Assembly (NCBI RefSeq): GCF_000527175.1
Contig: NZ_AZUR01000001.1
Span: 779,011-843,010, forward strand
Reading direction: 5' to 3'
Length of the DNA: 64,000 nucleotides
Source: Pseudogulbenkiania sp. MAI-1
GTDB taxonomy: Bacteria; Pseudomonadota; Gammaproteobacteria; Burkholderiales; Chromobacteriaceae
In this document: piece by piece, positions 10,098 through 18,425 of the stretch
How the letters are laid out: every line of letters starts with the position of its first letter
Position numbering within the stretch: position 1 is the stretch's first letter
Notes under the pieces: model-generated
Told to the model about the DNA's origin: nothing
Databases searched by the model: none
What the model saw: the letters and a program-made list of their open reading frames with translations, nothing else
Made by a program: the position numbers and the translations under genes

Positions 10098-10595
10098 TTA
10101 TTTTGGTGCATTGGAAGCGGCCTGCCCCAATTCGCGGCGCAGCGCCTCGACGTTCTTCTGATGCTCGGTCACCTGCTCCTGCAACTGCTGTACGCGGTCG
10201 AGGTATTTCTGATAATTGCGCTCGTTGCCGAGCCGGGTGGCACGGCCCTCCGCCAGCGCCTTCTGGGCTTCGGTCAGCGCCTTCTGCTCGTTGGCCAATT
10301 CCTGTTCCAGGATCTTGCGCCGGCCGTTGTCGCGCTGCTGCTGGGTGGCGCTGTCGACGTTGGGGTAACGGCTGCTGAAGGGGGGCGTGCTGGGAGAGCT
10401 GGACGGGGCCGAGCTGCTCGGTTTCACCTCGTCGCTGCTCGAATAGGTCGACAAGGGTGACAGCTTGATCGGCGCACCACCCTTCATCGGGGTGTTCGAG
10501 AAGGTGACGTGGCCGCTCGGGTCGACGTATTTGTAGATGGTCTGGGCCTGCGCCAGGCTGCTCGCCAACAATAGGCAGAAAAGCATCGTCTTCAT
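10098..10595 (-). CDS. DUF4124 domain-containing periplasmic protein
   Basis: 165 aa. The start MKTMLFCLLLASSLAQAQ was chosen because it gives a clean signal peptide; the frame is open further upstream but without one. After cleavage comes a DUF4124 motif (TIYKYVDPSGHVTFSNTP), then a Ser/Pro-rich linker, then a charged Gln/Glu/Lys-rich helical region likely to form a coiled coil (~95-155). The molecular function of DUF4124 proteins is unknown. Its place between glnA and ntrB recurs, to my knowledge, in related betaproteobacteria, but no link to nitrogen control is shown. No strong ribosome site is visible. Confidence 0.75.
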   Translation of the reverse strand: MKTMLFCLLLASSLAQAQTIYKYVDPSGHVTFSNTPMKGGAPIKLSPLSTYSSSDEVKPSSSAPSSSPSTPPFSSRYPNVDSATQQQRDNGRRKILEQELANEQKALTEAQKALAEGRATRLGNERNYQKYLDRVQQLQEQVTEHQKNVEALRRELGQAASNAPK

Positions 10596-10723
10596 CGGAG
10601 AAGGGGGTCCTGCGTGGTCTATGCTGATAGGTGATTTCATCATAAGCAAATCCGCCTCGTCCGTCACATCGGGAGAGTCGGGGCGGGCGGCCGGCGCGTG
10701 CCGCTGGGGCAAGCGCCGGTATT

Positions 10724-10756
10724 TTAAAAGAAAAACGGCAGCCTAAGCTGCCGTTT
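10724..10756 (-). terminator. intrinsic terminator of glnA
   Basis: On the minus strand AAACGGCAGC / GCTGCCGTTT with a 4-nt loop is followed by TTCTTTT. It separates glnA from the DUF4124-ntrBC genes, so most glnA transcripts should stop here. Confidence 0.88.
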
Positions 10757-10779
10757 GGTCCGTTTGCAAGCCGTTGTGA

Positions 10780-12198
10780 TTACAGGCTGTAGTACATCGA
10801 GAATTCCACCGGGTGGGTGGTCATGCGGGTCAGGTTGACTTCCTGCATCTTCAGTTCGATGTAGGCGTCGATCCACTCGTTGGAGAACACACCGCCACGG
10901 GTCAGGAACTCGCGGTCGGCGTCCAGTGCGGCCAGGGCTTCGTCGAGCGAGGCGCACACGGTCGGGATCAGCTTGTCTTCTTCCGGCGGCAGATCGTACA
11001 GGTTCTTGTCGGCGGCATCGCCCGGGTGGATCTTGTTCTGGATGCCGTCCAGGCCGGCCATCAGCAGAGCCGAGAAGCACAGGTACGGGTTGGCCAGCGG
11101 ATCCGGGAAGCGGGCTTCGATACGACGGGCCTTCGGGCTCGCCACGTGCGGAATGCGGATCGAAGCGGAACGGTTCTTGGCGGAGTAGGCCAGTTTCACC
11201 GGAGCTTCGTAGTGCGGAACCAGACGCTTGTACGAGTTGGTGCCCGGGTTGGTGATGGCGTTCAGGGCCTTGGCGTGCTTGATGATACCGCCGATGTAGT
11301 ACAGGGCGTTCTCGGACAGGCCGGCATAGCCGTCACCGGCGAACAGGTTCTGGCCGTCTTTCCAGATCGACTGGTGCACGTGCATGCCCGAGCCGTTGTC
11401 GCCGACGATCGGCTTCGGCATGAAGGTGGCGGTCTTGCCGTAGCTGTGGGCCACGTTGTGAACCACGTACTTCAGGATCTGGGTCCAGTCGGCGCGCTGG
11501 GTCAGGGTGCTGAACTTGGTACCGATTTCGTTCTGGCCGGCGGTAGCCACTTCGTGGTGGTGCACTTCGACCGGCACACCCAGCTCTTCCAGCAGCAGTA
11601 CCATGGCGGAACGCAGGTCCTGAGCGGAATCAACCGGCGGAACCGGGAAGTAGCCGCCCTTGATGCCCGGACGGTGGCCCAGGTTGCCGCCTTCGAACTG
11701 TTCGGCGGAAGCCCAGGCGGCTTCTTCGGCCTGGATCTTCACGTGGCAGCCGGACATGTCGGCACCCCAGGTCACGGAGTCGAAAATGAAGAATTCCGGT
11801 TCCGGACCGAAGTAGGCGGTATCACCGATGCCGGTAGTCTTCAGGTAGGCTTCGGCGCGCTTGGCGATGGAGCGCGGGCAGCGGTCGTAGCCCTTGCCGT
11901 CGGCCGGATCGATCACGTCGCAGGACATGAACACGGTCGGTTCGTCGAAGAACGGGTCGATCTTGGCGGTGGCCGGGTCGGCCATCAGCAGCATGTCGGA
12001 AGCCTGGATGCCTTTCCAGCCGGCGATCGAGGAGCCATCGAAAGCGTGGCCGCGCTCGAACCACTCTTCGCCGTCATTGAGGACGATGTGGGCCGGGATG
12101 GATACGTGCTGCTCTTTGCCGCGGGTATCGGTAAAGCGAAGATCTACAAACTTGACGTCGTTGTCCTTGATCAGTTTCAAAACGTCTGCAACCGCCAT
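10780..12198 (-). CDS. glnA: glutamine synthetase type I
   Basis: 472 aa, the usual length for GSI-beta. It makes glutamine from glutamate, ammonia and ATP as a dodecamer. It starts MAVADVLKLIKDNDVKFVDLRF after AGGAGAAC. Visible are the active-site segments GSGMHVHQS and NPGTNSYKRLVP, and the adenylylation site KNLYDLPPEE with Tyr401, so GlnE-type control is expected. Transcription is predicted from a sigma-54/NtrC promoter upstream (separate entries). It heads the block that also holds the DUF4124 gene, ntrB and ntrC. Confidence 0.98.
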   Translation of the reverse strand: MAVADVLKLIKDNDVKFVDLRFTDTRGKEQHVSIPAHIVLNDGEEWFERGHAFDGSSIAGWKGIQASDMLLMADPATAKIDPFFDEPTVFMSCDVIDPADGKGYDRCPRSIAKRAEAYLKTTGIGDTAYFGPEPEFFIFDSVTWGADMSGCHVKIQAEEAAWASAEQFEGGNLGHRPGIKGGYFPVPPVDSAQDLRSAMVLLLEELGVPVEVHHHEVATAGQNEIGTKFSTLTQRADWTQILKYVVHNVAHSYGKTATFMPKPIVGDNGSGMHVHQSIWKDGQNLFAGDGYAGLSENALYYIGGIIKHAKALNAITNPGTNSYKRLVPHYEAPVKLAYSAKNRSASIRIPHVASPKARRIEARFPDPLANPYLCFSALLMAGLDGIQNKIHPGDAADKNLYDLPPEEDKLIPTVCASLDEALAALDADREFLTRGGVFSNEWIDAYIELKMQEVNLTRMTTHPVEFSMYYSL

Positions 12199-12266
12199 GG
12201 TGTTCTCCTGTTGGGCTACGTGCATCTACAGAGTATGCGTTGTACTAAGGGTTTGCGACTAAAACT

Positions 12267-12282
12267 AGCAGGAAGCGTGCCA
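12267..12282 (-). promoter_or_regulatory. sigma-54 (-24/-12) promoter of glnA
   Basis: On the minus strand TGGCACGCTTCCTGCT matches the sigma-54 consensus TGGCACGN4TTGCW at all but one conserved position, with correct GG-to-GC spacing. Transcription would start near 12256, about 58 nt before the glnA ATG. Confidence 0.8.
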
Positions 12283-12345
12283 GCCCGTTTCAATGGGCTT
12301 TCTCATTGTGGCACAAGCCTTGGCAGACTTGCACGTGCTGCGTCA

Positions 12346-12393
12346 GGCTCCGATTTGGTGCAAGTGGTCTGTGCTGTGCCCTGTATTGGTGCG
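12346..12393. promoter_or_regulatory. two NtrC-like enhancer dyads upstream of glnA
   Basis: TGCCCTGTATTGGTGCG (12377-12393) and GGCTCCGATTTGGTGCA (12346-12362) match the NtrC dyad TGCACCN5GGTGCA, the distal one better (9 of 12) than the proximal one. Their centres are 31 bp apart and lie about 98 and 129 bp upstream of the predicted start, close to the arrangement at E. coli glnAp2. Confidence 0.65.
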
Positions 12394-12477
12394 TGCTGCT
12401 TGGTTTGCGCCAGAACGGGGCTTTCCCGATAATTATTGGTAGATCGGTAGTGTAATTCCCTTGCGAGGAGATTGACG

Positions 12478-12930
12478 ATGAGCAAGATCAACGACATTCA
12501 GCGGCGCGGTGGTGAGCGCGGCCGCGACATGGGGCTGCCTTACGCCGGCGCACTGACGCCGGACGAAGCCTATGAACTGTTGCAGGGCATGCCGGAGGCC
12601 GTGCTGGTGGATGTGCGCAGCCAGGCCGAATGGCAGTTCGTCGGCGTCGTGCCGGAGGCGCTGCGCATCGAACTGCGCAGCTTTCCCGGCATGGTGCCCA
12701 ACCCGAATTTTGCCAACCAGTTGCAGCAACAGGTCGACAAGGAAAAGGTCGTCCTGTTCATGTGCCGTTCCGGTGCGCGTTCCGACGAGGCGGCACGCCT
12801 GGCCACGGCCATGGGGTATGCCACCGTCTACAACGTGCTGGAGGGGTTCGAGGGCGACAAGGACGCCGAGCAGCATCGCGGCCGGGTCAATGGCTGGAAG
12901 GGGCGCGGTTTGCCCTGGATTCAGGGATAA
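12478..12930 (+). CDS. single-domain rhodanese-like protein
   Basis: 150 aa, one rhodanese domain (~25-150). The active-site loop is CRSGARS with catalytic Cys96, the sulfur-carrying residue of sulfurtransferases. LVDVRSQAEW is the conserved early motif. The start is the ATG 7 nt after AGGAG; an in-frame TTG just upstream is less well placed. It is cytoplasmic by lack of a signal peptide. The sulfur donor and acceptor are unknown. It shares its upstream region with divergent glnA. Confidence 0.85.
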   Translation: MSKINDIQRRGGERGRDMGLPYAGALTPDEAYELLQGMPEAVLVDVRSQAEWQFVGVVPEALRIELRSFPGMVPNPNFANQLQQQVDKEKVVLFMCRSGARSDEAARLATAMGYATVYNVLEGFEGDKDAEQHRGRVNGWKGRGLPWIQG

Positions 12931-13046
12931 AAGGTTGATGTTTGCCGGGCTTCGCGGCAAAGTGCTGAGTTGAAGAGTTTCCATTCAGGACGCCGCGCGA
13001 AGCAAGCGAATTGGCCGTCGTTGAGCAATATCGAGAAAGCAGAATC

Positions 13047-13868
13047 ATGACCGACCGTTACGCCGTCATCGGCAACCCCATCTCCCACAGCCAGTCCCCC
13101 TTCATTCATGCCGAGTTCGCCCGCGCCTGCCAGCTCGACATCCAGTATGAAAAGCTGTTCGCCGAGCTCGACAAGTTCGAGCAGGTGGTCGGCGAGTTCG
13201 TCGCCGCGGGCGGCAAGGGCATGAACGTCACCCTGCCGTTCAAGGGCAACGCCTATCGTATGGCGACCGAACTGACTGAACGCGCCCGCGCCGCCGAAGC
13301 GGTCAACACGCTGACCTTCCGCGACGGCAAGGTCTACGGCGACAATACCGACGGCGTCGGTCTGGTGCGCGACATCGTGGAAAACCTCGACTTTCCGATC
13401 GCCGGCCAGCGCGTGCTGATCCTGGGCGCGGGCGGCGCGGTGCGTGGTGTGCTGGCGCCCATCCTGGAGCAGAAGCCGGCCTCGCTGACCATCGCCAACC
13501 GCACCCTGATCAAGGCCGAAGCCCTGGCGCACCAGTTCGCCGGCTGGGGCGAGATCAAGGCCGTCGGCTACGAACAGCTGGAAGGCCGGAGCTTCGACCT
13601 GGTGATCAACGCCACCTCGACCAGCCTCAACAACGAGCTGCCGCCGGTTCCGTACGGCGTGTTCACCGCCCGTACCCTGGCCTACGACATGGTCTACAGC
13701 AAGGGGCTGACCCCGTTCCTGAAGCGCGCCCAGTCGGAAAACGCCGGCATGCTGGCCGACGGCCTGGGCATGCTGGTCGAGCAGGCGGCCGAGTCCTTCT
13801 CCATCTGGCACGGCGTGCAGCCGGAAACCCGCAAAGTGACCCACATGCTGCGCGACCTGCTGGCCTGA
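13047..13868 (+). CDS. aroE: shikimate dehydrogenase AroE
   Basis: 273 aa NADPH-dependent enzyme of the shikimate pathway (3-dehydroshikimate to shikimate). The substrate domain shows YAVIGNPISHSQSPFIH and VTLPFKGNA with the catalytic Lys. The nucleotide domain has GAGGAVRGVL and ANRT, which favours NADP. The chosen start MTDRYAVIGNP matches family N-termini, although the ribosome site is weak. The stop codon overlaps the mtgA start (TGATG), so the two genes are translationally coupled. Confidence 0.96.
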   Translation: MTDRYAVIGNPISHSQSPFIHAEFARACQLDIQYEKLFAELDKFEQVVGEFVAAGGKGMNVTLPFKGNAYRMATELTERARAAEAVNTLTFRDGKVYGDNTDGVGLVRDIVENLDFPIAGQRVLILGAGGAVRGVLAPILEQKPASLTIANRTLIKAEALAHQFAGWGEIKAVGYEQLEGRSFDLVINATSTSLNNELPPVPYGVFTARTLAYDMVYSKGLTPFLKRAQSENAGMLADGLGMLVEQAAESFSIWHGVQPETRKVTHMLRDLLA

Positions 13869-14551
13869 TGCGCCTCCTGCTCAAGATCGGGGCGGTCCTG
13901 GTGGCCGCCCTTGTGCTGTATAACCTGTGGATTTTCGGGCACGTGGTGTACTGGCGCAGCAACAATCCCTCCACCAGCGCCTTCATGGACGAGCAGCTGG
14001 CGCGTCTGCAGGAGGAAAACCCCGATGCCGAGCTGCACCACAAGTGGATGCCGTACCAGCGCATCTCGGCCAACCTCAAGCGCGCCATCATCGCCGCCGA
14101 GGATGCCAAGTTCGTCGACCACGAAGGGTTCGACTGGGACGGCATCGAGAGCGCCTTCGAGAAGAACGTGAAGCAGGGCAGGATCGTGGCCGGCGGTTCG
14201 ACCATCAGTCAGCAGCTGGCCAAGAACCTGTTCCTGTCGGGGCGCAAGACGCCCTGGCGCAAGATGGAAGAGGCCGTGATCACCGTCATGCTGGAGGCGG
14301 TGATGGACAAGCGGCGCATCTTCGAGATCTATCTCAACGTGATCGAGTGGGGTAACGGCGTGTTCGGCGCCGAGGCGGCCGCACGTCATTACTACCGTAC
14401 CGGGGCAAGCAGCCTGTCCGCCGCGCAAGCGGCAAGGCTGGCGGCCATGGTGCCGAACCCGCGCTATTACGACGAGCATCGCAACGCCCGCGGGCTGGCG
14501 CGCAAGACCCGCATCATCCTGCGCCGCTTGTCTTACGCCGAATTGCCCTGA
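13868..14551 (+). CDS. mtgA: monofunctional peptidoglycan transglycosylase MtgA
   Basis: 227 aa. A single N-terminal membrane anchor (~7-27) is followed by a GT51 glycosyltransferase domain that polymerises lipid II in the periplasm. Motifs are AEDAKFVDHEGFDWDGI (catalytic Glu), GGSTISQQLAKNLFLS and KRRIFEIYLNVIEWG. No transpeptidase domain follows, which separates it from class A PBPs. It overlaps aroE by one base. Confidence 0.95.
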   Translation: MRLLLKIGAVLVAALVLYNLWIFGHVVYWRSNNPSTSAFMDEQLARLQEENPDAELHHKWMPYQRISANLKRAIIAAEDAKFVDHEGFDWDGIESAFEKNVKQGRIVAGGSTISQQLAKNLFLSGRKTPWRKMEEAVITVMLEAVMDKRRIFEIYLNVIEWGNGVFGAEAAARHYYRTGASSLSAAQAARLAAMVPNPRYYDEHRNARGLARKTRIILRRLSYAELP

Positions 14552-14565
14552 TCCGGTGCACTTAT

Positions 14566-14590
14566 CCTGGGTTCCCGGCTGGAACCCAGG
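14566..14590 (+). terminator. hairpin after mtgA
   Basis: CCTGGGTTCC / GGAACCCAGG form a perfect 10-bp stem with a 5-nt loop just after mtgA. The T-run (14608-14615) comes 17 nt later, so the terminator is not canonical. Confidence 0.5.
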
Positions 14591-14673
14591 GTCTCCTCAT
14601 GCTAAAATTCTTTTTTTTCTCCGTTCGGCCGTGCCAGGCACGGCGTTAACGTATGGACTTACCCAGTTATCCC

Positions 14674-14691
14674 GTAACGAAACCCCGTTAC
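14674..14691 (+). promoter_or_regulatory. small stem-loop in the mgtE leader
   Basis: GTAACG / CGTTAC form a 6-bp stem about 75 nt before mgtE. The leader also has CCGTGCC-A-GGCACGG near 14629. I found no M-box consensus, so magnesium sensing by this leader is not shown. Confidence 0.25.
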
Positions 14692-14765
14692 TCTGTTATC
14701 GAATAATCCCCGCCTTCAGGACCGGAGTGTACGAGCGCTTCCGCTGACGGCGGAAGGAGACGTGC

Positions 14766-16208
14766 ATGACGGTTGTCGAAAAGAAACAACCCACTGATCG
14801 TCTGCAGGAAAACCTGAGCCAGGTGCAGCGCCTGATCGAGCGCCACCGGCTGGTCGAAGACCTTGTCCATCGCCAGGAGATGGAAAAGCATGACCTGGTC
14901 GAGAACCTCGTTCACAAGCAGAACCTGGTCGAACTGCAGAACAAGCTGAACCAGCTGCACCCGGCCGACATCGCCCACATTCTGGAGGCGCTGCCGCTGG
15001 AAGACCGCCTGCTGGTGTGGGACCTGGTCAAGGCCGAGCAGGACGGCGAAATCCTGCTGGAAGTCTCCGACGCGGTGCGGGAAACCCTCATCGAGTCGAT
15101 GGAGCAGCACGAGCTGGTGGCCGCCGCCGAGCAGCTCGACACCGACGAGCTGGCCGATCTCGCCGCCGACCTGCCACGCCAGGTGGTGTACGAGGTCATG
15201 GGCACCCTCGACGAGCAGGAGCGTGCCCAGCTGCAGTCCGCTCTGTCCTACGCCGAGGACCGCGTCGGCGCGCTGATGGACTTCGAGCTGGTGAAGATCC
15301 GCGCCGACGTCAGCTGCGAGGTGGTGTTGCGTTACCTGCGCCGCTTTGACGAGCTGCCGTCGCACACCGACAAGATCTTCGTCACCGACGAGGAGGGCGT
15401 GCTCAAGGGCGTGCTGCCGGTGCGCAAGCTGCTGGTGTCCGATCCGGATGCCCTGGTGCAGGAGGTGATGGCCACCGAGGTGGTGACCTTCCATCCGGAG
15501 GAAGCCGCCGCCGACGCCGCGCTGGCGTTCGAGCGCTACGACCTGGTCACGGCGCCGGTGATCGACGACCGGGGCTTGCTGATCGGCCGCCTGACCGTGG
15601 ACGAGATGGTCGACGTGATCCGTGAAGAAACGGAAAGCGAAGTGCTCAACCTGGCCGGTCTGAAGGAAGAGGAAGACCTGTTCGCGCCGGTGATCGACTC
15701 GGTGAAGAACCGCTGGTCCTGGCTGGCGATCAATCTGTGCACGGCCTTCGTCGCCTCGCGCGTGATCGGCGTCTTCGAAGGCTCGATCGAGAAGATCGTC
15801 GCCCTGGCGGCGCTGATGCCCATCGTCGCCGGCATCGGCGGCAATTCCGGCAATCAGACCATCACCATGATCGTGCGCGCGCTGGCGATGGGGCAGTTGC
15901 AGGCAGGGCAGGCGGCACGGCTGTGGCGCAAGGAGCTCGGCGTCAGCGCCATCAACGGCCTAGTCTGGGGAGGTGCGCTCGGGCTGCTGGCCTGGGCCTT
16001 GTACGGCAACCTGGCGCTGGGGCTGGTGATGGTGGCGGCAACCACGCTCAACCTGATGCTGGCCGCCACCATGGGGGTGTACATCCCGCTGACCATGGAA
16101 AAATTCGGCAAGGATCCGGCAGTCGGTTCCAGCGTGATGATCACGGCCTGTACCGATTCCGGTGGTTTCTTCATCTTCCTCGGTCTCGCGACCTTGTTGC
16201 TGCTGTAA
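14766..16208 (+). CDS. mgtE: magnesium transporter MgtE
   Basis: 480 aa. An acidic N-terminal MgtE N domain (~50-150) is followed by a pair of CBS domains (~150-285, with VMATEVVTFHPEE and RLTVDEMVDVI), a connecting helix, and five TM helices from ~315 on. The TM region has the selectivity signature IVAGIGGNSGNQT and ends ITACTDSGGFFIFLGLA. MgtE is a Mg2+-gated Mg2+ channel of the inner membrane. The long Gln/Leu-rich helical N-terminus (~10-45) precedes the usual core. The ribosome site is GGAAGGAG. Confidence 0.95.
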   Translation: MTVVEKKQPTDRLQENLSQVQRLIERHRLVEDLVHRQEMEKHDLVENLVHKQNLVELQNKLNQLHPADIAHILEALPLEDRLLVWDLVKAEQDGEILLEVSDAVRETLIESMEQHELVAAAEQLDTDELADLAADLPRQVVYEVMGTLDEQERAQLQSALSYAEDRVGALMDFELVKIRADVSCEVVLRYLRRFDELPSHTDKIFVTDEEGVLKGVLPVRKLLVSDPDALVQEVMATEVVTFHPEEAAADAALAFERYDLVTAPVIDDRGLLIGRLTVDEMVDVIREETESEVLNLAGLKEEEDLFAPVIDSVKNRWSWLAINLCTAFVASRVIGVFEGSIEKIVALAALMPIVAGIGGNSGNQTITMIVRALAMGQLQAGQAARLWRKELGVSAINGLVWGGALGLLAWALYGNLALGLVMVAATTLNLMLAATMGVYIPLTMEKFGKDPAVGSSVMITACTDSGGFFIFLGLATLLLL

Positions 16209-16215
16209 CGCCATC

Positions 16216-17028
16216 ATGACGATAGACGAGGCCCTGCGCCGTTATCCCCTGCCGCGTCTGGAGTCGCGCCTGCTGCTGATGCAGGCCACCGGCTTCGCTC
16301 CGGCCAAGCTGGTCGGCTACCCCGAACTCGAGCTGACGGTGGAGCAGGAGGCGGCCTATCGCGGCCTGGCCGAGCGGCGGCTGGCGGGCGAGCCGATTGC
16401 CTACCTGCTGGGTGAGCGCGAGTTCTACGGCCGGCCGTTCCGGGTGTCGCCAGCGGTGCTGATTCCGCGTCCGGAAACCGAGCATCTGGTCGAAGCGGCG
16501 CTCGCCAGAATTGGCCGCAGGCCGGCCAGGGTGGTCGATCTGGGCTGCGGTTCCGGGGCGATTGCCGTGACGTTGGCGCTGGAAGCGCCCGAGTGGCAGG
16601 TCAGCGCGGTGGACGTCTCCGAGGCGGCGCTGGTAGTCGCGCGCGCCAATGCCGTCCAACTGGCGGCGCCGGTAACCTTTTACCAGGGCAGCTGGTACGC
16701 GCCGCTGCCGAAGACGGCTGTGTTCGACCTGATCGTGTCCAATCCGCCGTACATTGCCGCTGCCGATCATCATCTGGAGCAAGGTGACGTGCGCTTCGAA
16801 CCGCGCCTGGCGCTGACCGACGAAGACGATGGCCTCTCCTGTCTGCGCGAGATTGCCGCCGGCGCGCCAGACCGGCTACTGCCGGGCGGCTGGCTGATGG
16901 TCGAGCACGGCTACGATCAGGGCGGCGCCGTGCGTGCGCTGTTCCGTGCCGCCGGGCTTGCCGAGGTCGAGACCCTGTCCGACCTCGCCGGCCTCGACCG
17001 GGTGACGCTGGGGCGCAAGGCGGGCTGA
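16216..17028 (+). CDS. prmC: release factor glutamine methyltransferase PrmC
   Basis: 270 aa SAM-dependent enzyme that methylates the GGQ glutamine of RF1 and RF2. An N-terminal helical domain is followed by a Rossmann methyltransferase fold with VVDLGCGSGAIAV (SAM loop) and the catalytic SNPPYI motif. The start MTIDEALRRYPL begins 7 nt after mgtE. Here it is separated from prfA, which is usually its neighbour. It overlaps the next gene by one base. Confidence 0.94.
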   Translation: MTIDEALRRYPLPRLESRLLLMQATGFAPAKLVGYPELELTVEQEAAYRGLAERRLAGEPIAYLLGEREFYGRPFRVSPAVLIPRPETEHLVEAALARIGRRPARVVDLGCGSGAIAVTLALEAPEWQVSAVDVSEAALVVARANAVQLAAPVTFYQGSWYAPLPKTAVFDLIVSNPPYIAAADHHLEQGDVRFEPRLALTDEDDGLSCLREIAAGAPDRLLPGGWLMVEHGYDQGGAVRALFRAAGLAEVETLSDLAGLDRVTLGRKAG

Positions 17029-17777
17029 TGGGGCGCTGGGTTTGCCGCCTGGGGCCGGCATTGTTGCTGGCGCTGACTGCCGTGCTGGCCATCCGGCCCG
17101 ACTGGAACGAGCAGCTCTTCCTGCTCGGCCACCAGTCGGCCCGCTTGCTGCCGGCGGTCTTCTGGCGCCTGGTCAGCGTGTTCGGCGACTGGAAAACCGT
17201 CATCGCCTTGCTGTTCCCGCTGGCTTGGCAACAGCCGCAACGGCTGCCGGCGCTGCTCGCCGGAACGGCACTCGCCATCCTGTTGGCGCTCTTGCTCAAG
17301 GGCGGCTTCGCGGTGCCGCGTCCCCCGCTGGTGTTGCCGGTGGGAACCGTCCAGTTGCTGGATGCCTTGCCGGGCAACGGCTCCTTCCCTTCCGGTCATG
17401 CCATGGCGTCGGCGTTGCTGGCGACGGCCTGGAGCGCCCACCCTAAGGTTGGGCGCTGGGGGGCGGGGAGTCTGGCCATGGTGGCCGGCCTGGTGGCGCT
17501 GTCGCGGCTGGCGATCGGTGTGCACTGGCCGCTGGATGTGTTGGCCGGGGCGCTGGTGGGATGGGGGGTGATGCGTTTGGCGCTACGCCATGCCGCCCCG
17601 CAGGGCTGGCCGGAGGAGGTGGCGCAACGACTGCTGGCGCTACTGAGCGCCGTGTTGTTGCTGGCGGTGGTGTTCACGGCCGTGAAGGATTGGCCGCGGC
17701 ATCATGAGGAATACTGGCTGAGGCTGGTGATCGGAACCGGCGTTGCCCTGGGCGGGCTGCTCCGGTTCCGTCGTTGA
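17028..17777 (+). CDS. PAP2-family membrane phosphatase
   Basis: 249 aa with about six hydrophobic helices. All three PAP2 motifs are visible: KGGFAVPRP (residues ~88-96), PSGHAMA, and SRLAIGVHWPLDV with catalytic His. Such enzymes remove phosphates from lipids, for example undecaprenyl pyrophosphate or phosphatidate, at the periplasmic face. The substrate cannot be told from the sequence. It is coupled to prmC by TGATG. Confidence 0.85.
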   Translation: MGRWVCRLGPALLLALTAVLAIRPDWNEQLFLLGHQSARLLPAVFWRLVSVFGDWKTVIALLFPLAWQQPQRLPALLAGTALAILLALLLKGGFAVPRPPLVLPVGTVQLLDALPGNGSFPSGHAMASALLATAWSAHPKVGRWGAGSLAMVAGLVALSRLAIGVHWPLDVLAGALVGWGVMRLALRHAAPQGWPEEVAQRLLALLSAVLLLAVVFTAVKDWPRHHEEYWLRLVIGTGVALGGLLRFRR

Positions 17778-17802
17778 CGGCAGACGGCTGGGCCGTCGCC
17801 GA

Positions 17803-18282
17803 TCAATGGTGGTGGCCGTGCTCGCCGTGGGCGTGGCCGTGGCTGATTTCATCGGCGCTGGCGGCGCGTACGTCGACGACCTTGGCGACGAAACGGATGG
17901 TCAGGCCGGCCAGCGGATGGTTGGCGTCGACCACGGCCTTGCCGTCGGCGATGTCGGTCACACGGAACAACAGCACGTCGCCGGTTTCCGGGTCGTCGGC
18001 TTCGAACATCATGCCCACTTCGACGTCGGCCGGGAACACGTCCAGCGGCTCGACACGAACCAGTTCTTCTTCCGGTTCGCCGAAGGCATCGTCCGGCTCC
18101 ATCTTCACGTCGATGGAGTCGCCGACCGCCTTGCCCTGCAGTGCCTCTTCCACCAGCGGGAAGATGCCGTCGTAGCCGCCGTGCAGATAGCTGATGGGCT
18201 CCTCGGTCTTGTCGAGAAGGGTATTGTCAGCGTCGAACATCTCATAGTGGAGGGTAACGACGGTATTTTTGGCAATTTGCAT
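17803..18282 (-). CDS. slyD: SlyD-type FKBP peptidyl-prolyl isomerase
   Basis: 159 aa. An FKBP domain (YLHGGYDGIFPLVEEAL...GDSIDV) is interrupted by an IF chaperone flap (~70-125), as in SlyD. The C-terminal tail is His-rich (HGHAHGEHGHHH), shorter than in E. coli SlyD but suited to nickel binding. The roles are proline isomerisation and holdase activity, with a link to hydrogenase nickel delivery in other bacteria. It converges on the PAP2 gene and is divergent from roxA. Confidence 0.9.
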   Translation of the reverse strand: MQIAKNTVVTLHYEMFDADNTLLDKTEEPISYLHGGYDGIFPLVEEALQGKAVGDSIDVKMEPDDAFGEPEEELVRVEPLDVFPADVEVGMMFEADDPETGDVLLFRVTDIADGKAVVDANHPLAGLTIRFVAKVVDVRAASADEISHGHAHGEHGHHH

Positions 18283-18425
18283 GAGAATTGTCCGTGCAAG
18301 AAATAAAGAGATTCGACAGGTCAAGGGCACCAAGCGTTCCTTGTGCCTGCAGCAACCAGATGCTGGGCGTTCCCGCCTGAAGCGTATTGTAAACCATTGC
18401 AGCACCCGCCAACCGAGAAACTGCC

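Noticed and set aside
12318..12332. Plus-strand sigma-54 promoter (TTGGCA...TTGCA) for the rhodanese gene
   Set aside because: The two parts are about 3 nt too close for a -24/-12 element.
14552..14765. M-box magnesium riboswitch in front of mgtE
   Set aside because: The leader has small stems, but none of the conserved M-box sequence was seen.
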